A stretch of 64,000 bases of DNA from Flavobacterium sp. RSP15 (lineage in GTDB: Bacteria > Bacteroidota > Bacteroidia > Flavobacteriales > Flavobacteriaceae), in contig NZ_RYDL01000010.1 of the NCBI RefSeq assembly GCF_003968755.1, positions 1-64,000 of the forward strand, in the 5' to 3' direction. Position 1 is the first letter of the stretch. Each line of letters opens with the position of its first letter. Made by a program: the position numbers and the translations under genes. This document shows, piece by piece, positions 56,909-64,000 of this stretch. Under the pieces are notes generated by a model, which worked only from the letters and a program-made list of their open reading frames with translations, was not told the DNA's origin and made no database searches.

Positions 56909-58501
56909 TTATTTTGTTTTAAATGTTGCAACATCAGACCAATCGCTCCAGTTTAAATTCTGATCTCGGTAACGAACGCGCCAATAATAAGTAAGATTTG
57001 TTTCCAATCGATTGCTGTGCTCATCGGTAAGATCATCATTCTCTTGTCTGTTTACTTTATAATACCAGTTCTCGTGTTGTTTCCAACTATCAAAAATTGG
57101 CTTTTCAAATTCTTTAGTTTTAGAAATTTGCCAATGGGAAGCAGCGTGAAAAGCGCCTTCAAATTCGCTGCTAAAGACACCCGCTTTTAACAGTACTTCG
57201 CTAAGATCAACCGCTATAAAATCAGCAGGAGAAACCGGTTTAGGAATATTAGGTTTGCGTTCGTTTTTATAAATAACGACTTGGTCACTTACTTCATTAG
57301 CTTTAAATTGTTCTTCATTTCCTCTGCTTATCCTTTTAATCGTAAACTTTGGATCTTTTTTATTGGCATCGACCTCAACCATTACAAACCCATACTCATC
57401 TTGTGTAACGGTAAACTCATCGTAATCTTTTCCCTCAAACTCTCCCCAATTATCTATTGCTCCTCCAGCTGAGGCAACATTTATCCACAAATGTTTATGG
57501 TCTTTTGATTGCCCCCTAGAATAGCCATGAGTATGCCCAAAGAAGTGAATACTCGGCTTTCCTGTTTTCGTGGTAAAATCTTCTAATAATTGGACCACTT
57601 TACCAGTAAAATTAGATTCTCCTGGGATCCATAATTCCGATTTATGTGGATGATGCAATTGGGCAAAAACAAAATCTATTTCAGGATTTTTAGCCGTTTC
57701 GTCTAAAAGTTTTTGCAACCATTCGTACTGATGTTTACTATCGCTGTAGCCCTCATTAGAGTTTAAGCCTATGATTCTCGTGTTTCCGTAATCTTTATGC
57801 CACCAATGTTCCGCATAAGCAGGTGAACCATTTTCTGGAAGACTGAAATATTTAAAATAATAAATACTGTTTTTTTCATGGTTTCCCAGAACAGGATATA
57901 AAGGAACTGTAGAAAAAAGTTTTTCGGCAGGATTAAAAAAATCATTTTTCCATTGGGAATAATTCGTACCATTTTCTACCAAGTCCCCTGGAATTAGAAC
58001 CATAGCTAAATTATTAGATATTTTACCCGGAAATTCTTTTTGTAAATAGTCCAGAATTCCCTGATTTACAATCTCAGAAAATTTGTCTGGATTGTTATGA
58101 TCCTTTTGCATGTCACTCATGGCAATGATATTAAAAGATTCTGCCTGAGTGGATAAGGGTGGCGTTTTAAATTCAAAAATATCCGATTGAACTCCTTTAG
58201 TAAGTACACGGTAATAATAAGCGGTATAATGATTTAATCCTTCTAATTTCACCTCGTGAATTCTGGCAGAACTATAATTAACATCAAAAGATTTTCCGGA
58301 TGTTCTTTTCCCTAATTTTCTTGTCAATCCCCATTCTACAATACTTTCTTCTCCCGAATTTGTTTCCCAAAGGATTTTTATAGAGTTGGGATAAGCATCT
58401 TGTAGATAGGGTTGAATGGTTATTTTTACTAAATTTTCTTGTCCCTGAATCGATAAAGAAGGGATCAAAAATAGGGCTAATAATAGGCGTAAATATTTCA
58501 T
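56909..58501 (-). CDS. Purple-acid-phosphatase-like phosphoesterase
   Basis: A 530-aa secreted metallophosphoesterase (signal peptide ending SIQGQ, residue 21). Residues ~25-113 form an FN3-type purple-acid-phosphatase N-terminal domain (NSIKILWETNSGEESIVEWG, YYYRVLTKGVQSDIFEF). The catalytic domain follows: MSDMQ with Asp130 and Gln132 where most relatives have Asp-x-His, PGDLVENG with Asp173, LGNHEK with Asn207/His208, LHHPH and GHTHGYSRG. A second FN3-like module (about 435-530, ending YWRVRYRDQNLNWSDWSD) closes the protein. Substrate is probably a phospho- or phosphonoester outside the inner membrane. Confidence 0.87.
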   Translation of the reverse strand: MKYLRLLLALFLIPSLSIQGQENLVKITIQPYLQDAYPNSIKILWETNSGEESIVEWGLTRKLGKRTSGKSFDVNYSSARIHEVKLEGLNHYTAYYYRVLTKGVQSDIFEFKTPPLSTQAESFNIIAMSDMQKDHNNPDKFSEIVNQGILDYLQKEFPGKISNNLAMVLIPGDLVENGTNYSQWKNDFFNPAEKLFSTVPLYPVLGNHEKNSIYYFKYFSLPENGSPAYAEHWWHKDYGNTRIIGLNSNEGYSDSKHQYEWLQKLLDETAKNPEIDFVFAQLHHPHKSELWIPGESNFTGKVVQLLEDFTTKTGKPSIHFFGHTHGYSRGQSKDHKHLWINVASAGGAIDNWGEFEGKDYDEFTVTQDEYGFVMVEVDANKKDPKFTIKRISRGNEEQFKANEVSDQVVIYKNERKPNIPKPVSPADFIAVDLSEVLLKAGVFSSEFEGAFHAASHWQISKTKEFEKPIFDSWKQHENWYYKVNRQENDDLTDEHSNRLETNLTYYWRVRYRDQNLNWSDWSDVATFKTK

Positions 58502-58514
58502 TTTTATTGTTTTT

Positions 58515-59867
58515 CTAATTTTGTACTGATGCTAAACTTTCTTCTAAAATTTGTAAAGCATCCATCAATTCTACTCTACTAATAGTTAATGCCGGCGATA
58601 ATTGCAATACATTTCCTACCGAAACTTTAAAACTAAGGCCCCGCTTCAAACAAGCATACATCACTTTTTCAGCCTCAACAATCGCTTTTTCTTTGGTAAT
58701 TCGGTCTTTTACTAATTCTATGCCCCACAAAAGACCTATGCCGCGAACATCACCAATAAGTGAGAATTTTTCTTGAAACCTATTTAATTCGGATTGCATA
58801 TAAATCGCATCTTCCTGTACTTTTGCTAAGAGATTATTTTCTTCAATAAATTGAATTGTTGTTAGCCCTGCGATGGCTCCAATTGGACTTTTTTCGTGCG
58901 TATAATGTCCCAATGAAACAGCGCCAAAAACGTTATATTCATCTCTGGTAATAGTTGCAGCCTGTGGAAAAATACCGCCTCCTAAACCTTTGCCCAGACA
59001 CAAAATATCAGGTTCGATATCATAATGTTCAAAAGCAAACATTTTTCCGGTTCTGCCTAAAGCAATTGGAATTTCATCCAAGATCAATAAAACACCGTAG
59101 CTGTTACAGAGGTTTCTAGCCTCTTTCCAAAAATGTTTCGATGGAATTTGTACATCGGTATTTCTAATAGTTTCCACTATAAAAGCACCAATATCTCCTT
59201 CTTTAGCAAAAACATACTCTAGGTATTCTAAACATTTATTTTCGTTATTTTCAAAAATACCACGATAGGTAACCGGAGGAGGAATTCGTTCAATTCCGGG
59301 CAATAACGGCCCCATATATTCTCTAAAAACAGACTCGCCGCCCACACTGATTGCATCTAAAGAAGCCCCATGAAAAGAGTCCCAGAAAGAAACAACTTTA
59401 AACTTTTTAGTTATGGCTCGCGCTAATTTCAAGGCGATCCCCACAGCCGAACTTCCGTTAGGCGTTAAAAGGATTCTGTTTAAACTTCCCGGACATAAAC
59501 TGGCTAATTTCTCCGCAAAATTAATGGCCGGTTCGTTTGTGAATCTTCTTGGCGAAAAAGACAAACTTTGTAACTGTTGGCTAATATTTTTAATCAGTTT
59601 AGGATTCGAATACCCTATTTGATGCACGTTATTCCCATGAAAATCATAATATTTTTTACCAGAAACAGAAGTTATAGTAGCATCATTACAATCGTTTAAA
59701 ACATCCAGACAAGGCGTTGACAAAGCCTGATGCAAAAAATATCGGGCATCTTTCTCTAAAAGTACTTTTGTTTTTTCATCAACTGCTGTGGCCAACCAAT
59801 CCTTGCGCGCCGCTGTAAGATTAATATCGCCTTCGGTTACACTATTTATGGGGATTTTGTGTTGCAT
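58515..59867 (-). CDS. pbfA: PbfA-like PLP enzyme: hydroxy-AEP ammonia-lyase
   Basis: A 450-aa class-III-aminotransferase-fold enzyme. The PLP-binding lysine is Lys293 in CLGKGLGGGIFPQAA and the ring-stacking/acid pair is Asp264-Glu265 in LILDEIPIALGRTGKMFA. The segment DEIPIALGRTG is what I remember from PbfA, (R)-1-hydroxy-2-aminoethylphosphonate ammonia-lyase, which makes phosphonoacetaldehyde and ammonia without an amino acceptor; ordinary transaminases usually have DEVQTG here. Together with a phosphonatase-like gene and a TIGR03364 oxidoreductase in the same operon this is a strong contextual fit. A plain omega-aminotransferase remains possible. Cytoplasmic. Confidence 0.75.
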   Translation of the reverse strand: MQHKIPINSVTEGDINLTAARKDWLATAVDEKTKVLLEKDARYFLHQALSTPCLDVLNDCNDATITSVSGKKYYDFHGNNVHQIGYSNPKLIKNISQQLQSLSFSPRRFTNEPAINFAEKLASLCPGSLNRILLTPNGSSAVGIALKLARAITKKFKVVSFWDSFHGASLDAISVGGESVFREYMGPLLPGIERIPPPVTYRGIFENNENKCLEYLEYVFAKEGDIGAFIVETIRNTDVQIPSKHFWKEARNLCNSYGVLLILDEIPIALGRTGKMFAFEHYDIEPDILCLGKGLGGGIFPQAATITRDEYNVFGAVSLGHYTHEKSPIGAIAGLTTIQFIEENNLLAKVQEDAIYMQSELNRFQEKFSLIGDVRGIGLLWGIELVKDRITKEKAIVEAEKVMYACLKRGLSFKVSVGNVLQLSPALTISRVELMDALQILEESLASVQN

Positions 59868-59881
59868 CTTAATTATAATAG

Positions 59882-61531
59882 CTATTGAGCGTTTAAAACT
59901 GTTGTGGGAATAATCTGTTTTGGGATGTCTTTACTTTCATAAAACACATCCAACCAGCCACCGCCTCCGGCATTAAAATAAACGATTTCCATAGGATGCA
60001 TTCCTTCCTTAAGTACTATGCTTCCATCTTTTACGCTTACACCATGATCACCATCATTATCAACAACTTCAACAGCATTTACCCATAATTTACTTCCATC
60101 GTCAGAACGGGTATAGAAAGTGTAACTCCCTGCTTTTTCAATTCTAATTTGTGTTCTAAATCGAATAGCAGTATTCCTTTTAATTTCTTCTTTTAGACCA
60201 TCTGTGGTGATTTCAAAACAGCTTCCTTTACTATCTGGTATTCTACTCTCTAAGGAAGGGATACTACTTAGATTGTCTAAGTAAAAAAGTTCGTAAGTTA
60301 CTGGTGCTAATAATTTTTTTGATTTTACTCTATAGTAGGCCTCACTAACCATACTACTAATTTTTCCATTCTTGAAAATAGCACTTTTGACAACTGTATT
60401 TTGATTAGTATTAAAAGGGGTGGTATAGGCTTTTGAAAATTTTGTGGGCATTGTTCCATCAACTGTAAAAAATATTTTTCCATCCTGGTTTGGATTTTCA
60501 ATACTAATTTCAGCAACGACATCGAACAAGCCTCCTGCTTTTTTATTGTATACAGCTTTAGGAAACATTATTGGTTCTTTCAATCGCTCTGTCAAAGGGT
60601 AATCATCCATTTCTGAAAAACCCACAAATGCATTTTTTACTGGCTTTCCAATCCAGGCTTTGGGAGTTCTTAGCCCTAAAGCAAAAGCTACTGTTGCAGC
60701 ATTGTCATACTGATAGACAGGATCTATTATTTTAAAATTTTTCTTAATCATTTTTCCCCAAAGTATAAATGGAATCTCTACTTCTTCGAGTGATTCCCCA
60801 CCATGCCCCATTGCAACTCCACCATGGTCAGAAGAAATAATGACCAAGGTTTCATTTTCCATTCCAGATTTTTTTATAACCTCCATTACCGCTCCCAATA
60901 GTTCATCTGCTTTCTCCACAGATTTGTAGTATTCCGGACTTCCATGTCCATATTCATGACCGGCATGATCGTTATGATCAAAGTGAATAAAAGTGAAGGT
61001 TGGTTTTTTATCACTAATGTAGGCATTGGCTACTTTTGCAGTTTCATCTTCTGTTTTTGGGTTTACATCATAATCAACCGCGCTTTTTTCGAATAAACGT
61101 CCAAACCCGTCCCAATGATAAATGGCTCCAATTTCAGCATTTGGAATTTGTTTGTCAATCAAATGGAATATAGTTGGAAAAAGAAAATCCTCACTTTGGG
61201 TAACCGCCGGCAAAACAAAATTATTTTTTTCCCAACTATTTGAAGTTATACCGTGTTGCTCTGGACCTGCTCCCATTATCATAGAAGCCCAATTAGTACT
61301 TGAACTAGAAGGTAATACTGCTCTGGCATGAAGCGTGGATGCTCCTTCTTGCATGATTTTATGAAAATTAGGCGTTGTTGCATTTTCCAGCCCAGCAGGA
61401 CTCAATCCATCAAAACCAATCACAATTACATGCTTGGGTTTTGCTTCAAGAGCGCTGATCTGCGCCTTTGCTGTACAAGACCATAAGGAAGAAATCCCTA
61501 TGGCCATACTTAAAATTTTTATATAGTGCAT
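59882..61531 (-). CDS. AP-superfamily phosphodiesterase with PA14-like tail
   Basis: A 549-aa exported protein; LWSC (Cys19) is a possible lipobox, otherwise cleavage after AKAQ. The catalytic domain (~33-300) is alkaline-phosphatase-superfamily: IVIGFDGLSPAG with Asp41, the nucleophile region AVLPSSSSTNWASM, where Ser77 seems to replace the usual Thr, HFDHNDHAGHEYGHG and SSDHGGVAMGHGG. Then come a chitobiase-C-like module (~345-400, GKIFFTVDGTMPTKFSKAY) and a PA14-like domain (~440-540, YTFYTRSDDGSKLWVNAVEV). Both accessory modules are typical of carbohydrate-active proteins, so the substrate may be a glycan carrying phosphoester or phosphonoester groups. Confidence 0.83.
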   Translation of the reverse strand: MHYIKILSMAIGISSLWSCTAKAQISALEAKPKHVIVIGFDGLSPAGLENATTPNFHKIMQEGASTLHARAVLPSSSSTNWASMIMGAGPEQHGITSNSWEKNNFVLPAVTQSEDFLFPTIFHLIDKQIPNAEIGAIYHWDGFGRLFEKSAVDYDVNPKTEDETAKVANAYISDKKPTFTFIHFDHNDHAGHEYGHGSPEYYKSVEKADELLGAVMEVIKKSGMENETLVIISSDHGGVAMGHGGESLEEVEIPFILWGKMIKKNFKIIDPVYQYDNAATVAFALGLRTPKAWIGKPVKNAFVGFSEMDDYPLTERLKEPIMFPKAVYNKKAGGLFDVVAEISIENPNQDGKIFFTVDGTMPTKFSKAYTTPFNTNQNTVVKSAIFKNGKISSMVSEAYYRVKSKKLLAPVTYELFYLDNLSSIPSLESRIPDSKGSCFEITTDGLKEEIKRNTAIRFRTQIRIEKAGSYTFYTRSDDGSKLWVNAVEVVDNDGDHGVSVKDGSIVLKEGMHPMEIVYFNAGGGGWLDVFYESKDIPKQIIPTTVLNAQ

Positions 61532-61537
61532 CCTTGA

Positions 61538-63040
61538 TTATTTTAACAACCACATTATGGCATTGATATCATCTGATCCTCCGTATTGACTAGTCAATGC
61601 AGCATTGACATTCATACTATTGGTTTCAAATTCAGATTGTGGATATTTCCATCGCATCGGAATTCTTAACCCATTTTTATTAGCAGACCCTACATTAAAA
61701 ACGGGAATTCCTGTTCTTCTATAATTAAAATAGGATTCGCGCTCTGAGTTTTGAAAAAAGGCGACATACTTTTGACTCAAAATTTGTTCTAATCCATCTG
61801 CTGTATTTCCCTTATAAACAATATTGGCACTAGCTAAAAAAGTATCGATGTCAGTTGTGGAAACAGCATAAAACTCCATTGAAGCTTTGATCCCTAAATT
61901 ATAATAAGTAGCCGCATCACCTGCAATCCATCCTCTATTAATGGCTTCAGCAATTCCAAATTGTTGTTCGGCATACCCAATTAAAATATACTCTTCTCCA
62001 CTGTAAGTACTATAAAACCTTTTTTCGTTTGGATAAGAAAACTTTCCTTCATCTGATGCGACTTGCATGGCGCCTTGGTCCTCACCCGTATTCGCACCGA
62101 TATAAGCGTTTAAATTTAAAGGATCATTTGCATCGTAATAAAATTGAGCAGGATCAGCTACTTTGTAGATTCTAGGATCATTATTTTGTTTTAAAATATC
62201 TAAATAGGTTCCTCCCATAATATTTCTGTTTCTGTTGAAACCATAACTACTTGGATTTAATTCATAATTATTGCCATTCTCATCTGAAAAACTACGGGCC
62301 ATATTATCAGCAATTCCGGTCATAATTGGATATTTTTTTGGATTGGATACGATCTGATTAAATTTTGTTTTAACATCTATTTCTGTTGTTTTTTTACTCA
62401 AACTGATTAAAATTCTTAGATGAAAAGCATTAATGGTTTTTTGCCATTTGTCTAAATCTCCTTGAAATAAAAAATCCCCTTCAACAGCTCCAGTTCCAAC
62501 TTCTCCCTTAGCAATAATTATTTGATCATTTGCCGCTTCAAGAAGTGCTAATATTTCTACGTAAACTTCTTTTTGGCTATCGTATTTAGGTTGTGTAATG
62601 GCATCAACACCTGCTGCTCTTAATGATTCTGTCATCGGGATGTCTCCCATTCTTTTTGTCATAAAATCTAAAAAGTAAGCTTTAAAAAACTTTGACAAAG
62701 CACCGTATTTATTTTTGGTATCTAAATTTGCAGCTTCTTTTTCCATCGCAACAACATTAGATAAGGTCGTATATCGTAAAGGTGCTGATCCCCAATTATA
62801 ATCTTGAGATCCGTAATAATCAAACGATATTGTCCAAAATTGGTTGTCTCTTTGTGCATCAGACCAAGGACCTTCACCGAGATTATTCGTCACTCTTAAC
62901 ACCTCAGATAATAACATGGAAGGCGGAACGCTCGTGGCTCTGTTCGGATCATTCGTTAATTCATCAAAATTGGTACAGGAACTAATTATAAAAATTAGTG
63001 CAATGATTAGTATGTTTTTATACTTATTTAATGTTTTCAT
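61538..63040 (-). CDS. SusD-like lipoprotein (phosphonate operon)
   Basis: A 500-aa SusD_2-type lipoprotein (lipobox IISSC, Cys22, then TNFDELTNDPNRATSVPPSM). The C-terminal signature LEQILSQKYVAFFQNSERES, YFNYRRTGIPVF and RIPMRWKYPQSEFE is intact. It starts 10 bases after SusC and ends 6 bases before the phosphodiesterase gene. Being encoded in one operon with C-P bond enzymes, it probably captures a phosphonate-bearing ligand at the cell surface. Confidence 0.9.
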   Translation of the reverse strand: MKTLNKYKNILIIALIFIISSCTNFDELTNDPNRATSVPPSMLLSEVLRVTNNLGEGPWSDAQRDNQFWTISFDYYGSQDYNWGSAPLRYTTLSNVVAMEKEAANLDTKNKYGALSKFFKAYFLDFMTKRMGDIPMTESLRAAGVDAITQPKYDSQKEVYVEILALLEAANDQIIIAKGEVGTGAVEGDFLFQGDLDKWQKTINAFHLRILISLSKKTTEIDVKTKFNQIVSNPKKYPIMTGIADNMARSFSDENGNNYELNPSSYGFNRNRNIMGGTYLDILKQNNDPRIYKVADPAQFYYDANDPLNLNAYIGANTGEDQGAMQVASDEGKFSYPNEKRFYSTYSGEEYILIGYAEQQFGIAEAINRGWIAGDAATYYNLGIKASMEFYAVSTTDIDTFLASANIVYKGNTADGLEQILSQKYVAFFQNSERESYFNYRRTGIPVFNVGSANKNGLRIPMRWKYPQSEFETNSMNVNAALTSQYGGSDDINAIMWLLK

Positions 63041-63050
63041 CTTTTTATTT

Positions 63051-64000
63051 TTAAAGTTTAAAGTTTAAGTTAAGACCATAACTTTTTACGGTTGGTGTTT
63101 GCAAAGGCGAAGAACCTTCGTTTAGAAATTGATCCAAATCGATGTTCTTATTTTTAGAGAAATACAATAAATCTCTTCCTATCAATGAGATAGAAGCTCC
63201 GTTTATAAATGAATTTTTCAGCGCAGATTGAGGCAAATTATAAGTAACACTTACTTCTCTTAATTTAAAGAAGGTTTTATCAATAATATTAGCCGCAGTT
63301 TTACCATGATATGATTTGGCATAATCTTGAAAATACATTTTTGTGGTATTCGCGGTATAAGTTCTGCTATCTGTCAACACATTGCCTTGTCCATCAGTAA
63401 CTAATTCTCCTCCAGTAACTACTACTCCATCCGTGATATAAGACTTAATACCTTGTACATCATTGGCTCTTTCCGGAGTATCACTAAATTCATGTCTACC
63501 ACTTTGCCACATTTTAAGATTGACATAATTTTCGATTTTACCGCCATATCTTCCATCAAAACTGAAGTTCAATACAAAGTTTTTATAACTAAGATTGTTG
63601 GTAACTCCTAAAGCCCAGTCTGGTGCCTTGTTTCCAATCTTAGTTTGATACGAATTCATTAAAGGTTTTCCGTCACCACCCACTATTAGTGCTCCGGTAT
63701 TAGATCTCATAAAATCATAGATATAAAACCCGTCAACTCGTTCTCCAATTTTTATTAAACCATTGTTTTGAATACCAGCATAAACTTCTTTCAAATACTC
63801 TTTATAAGTAGACCAGTTTACATTAAAATTCCAGTTAAACTTTTTACTTGCTATAGCTTTAACGAACAAAGAAACTTCGACTCCTTTTGTTTTTGTTGTA
63901 ATTCCGTTCGCTTTACTCCCTAAATATCCCGAAGTTTCAGAATATTTTAAGTCGAAAATTTGAGGCCCATTGGTATTTTCAAAATAAGTGACATCAAATC
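63051..64000 (-). CDS. SusC/RagA transporter, C-terminal part (phosphonate operon)
   Basis: The frame is open from the window edge to 63051, so the gene continues beyond base 64000. The visible part is the last ~315 residues of a SusC barrel (DVTYFENTNGPQIFDLKYSE, GNKAPDWALGVTNNLSYKNF, KLREVSVTYNLPQSALKN, SLIGRDLLYFSKNKNIDLDQ) ending in LNLNFKL. The ATG at 63869 is internal. It is upstream of the SusD partner, and the operon promoter is outside the window. Confidence 0.92.
   Translation of the reverse strand, partial: FDVTYFENTNGPQIFDLKYSETSGYLGSKANGITTKTKGVEVSLFVKAIASKKFNWNFNVNWSTYKEYLKEVYAGIQNNGLIKIGERVDGFYIYDFMRSNTGALIVGGDGKPLMNSYQTKIGNKAPDWALGVTNNLSYKNFVLNFSFDGRYGGKIENYVNLKMWQSGRHEFSDTPERANDVQGIKSYITDGVVVTGGELVTDGQGNVLTDSRTYTANTTKMYFQDYAKSYHGKTAANIIDKTFFKLREVSVTYNLPQSALKNSFINGASISLIGRDLLYFSKNKNIDLDQFLNEGSSPLQTPTVKSYGLNLNFKL

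Overview
The window looks like a chromosomal segment of a Bacteroidota bacterium, most likely a Flavobacterium-like member of the Flavobacteriaceae. The evidence is AT-rich DNA, four SusC/SusD pairs, many lipoproteins with short lipoboxes, proteins typed as DUF5690 and DUF6943, and the absence of obvious Shine-Dalgarno sequences. No rRNA, intact tRNA or CRISPR array is visible.

Layout. (1) 0-5 kb: an xseA-like gene killed by an in-frame stop, a secreted gamma-glutamyltransferase and a secreted MetX-like alpha/beta hydrolase. (2) 5-20.7 kb: a beta-mannan utilisation locus. A divergent AraC regulator faces a tight ten-gene run: SusC, SusD, a third surface lipoprotein, a GH-A clan enzyme, GH26, GH130, a second GH-A paralogue, an SSS symporter, a GH5_7-type mannanase and a small esterase. 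(3) 20.7-27.3 kb: an accessory patch with two different Fic proteins, a GC-rich island beside a frameshifted DUF6943 relic, and a three-gene minus-strand cassette (251-aa unknown, DUF5675 protein, 58-aa membrane peptide). (4) 27.3-35.6 kb: a FecR / ECF sigma / STN-SusC / SusD / phosphodiesterase operon. (5) 35.6-43 kb: a degraded zone holding a small stress-like gene set, decayed copies of the cassette in (3), a dead IS3 relic and a GH92 gene missing its front. (6) 43.5-53.5 kb: a second organophosphorus locus with a secreted metallophosphatase, a phosphodiesterase-alkaline phosphatase fusion, SusC/SusD and an XRE-cupin regulator. (7) 53.6-64 kb (running off the edge): a co-directional operon of SusC, SusD, an alkaline-phosphatase-superfamily lipoprotein with a PA14-like tail, a PbfA-like PLP lyase, a purple-acid-phosphatase-like enzyme, a short relic, a DUF5690 membrane protein, a TIGR03364 FAD oxidoreductase and a phosphonatase-like HAD hydrolase.

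How it works together. Regions 4, 6 and 7 all pair SusC/SusD outer-membrane uptake with secreted phosphoester-cleaving enzymes, and region 7 adds cytoplasmic enzymes for breaking a C-P bond. My reading is that 27-64 kb is a phosphorus-scavenging island. Its operon at 53.6-64 kb would strip and import an aminoethylphosphonate-decorated lipid or glycan and convert it through phosphonoacetaldehyde to phosphate. This PUL-like phosphonate system is the most interesting content of the window. The mannan locus is more conventional, apart from two paralogous GH-A enzymes that I cannot place in a family with confidence.
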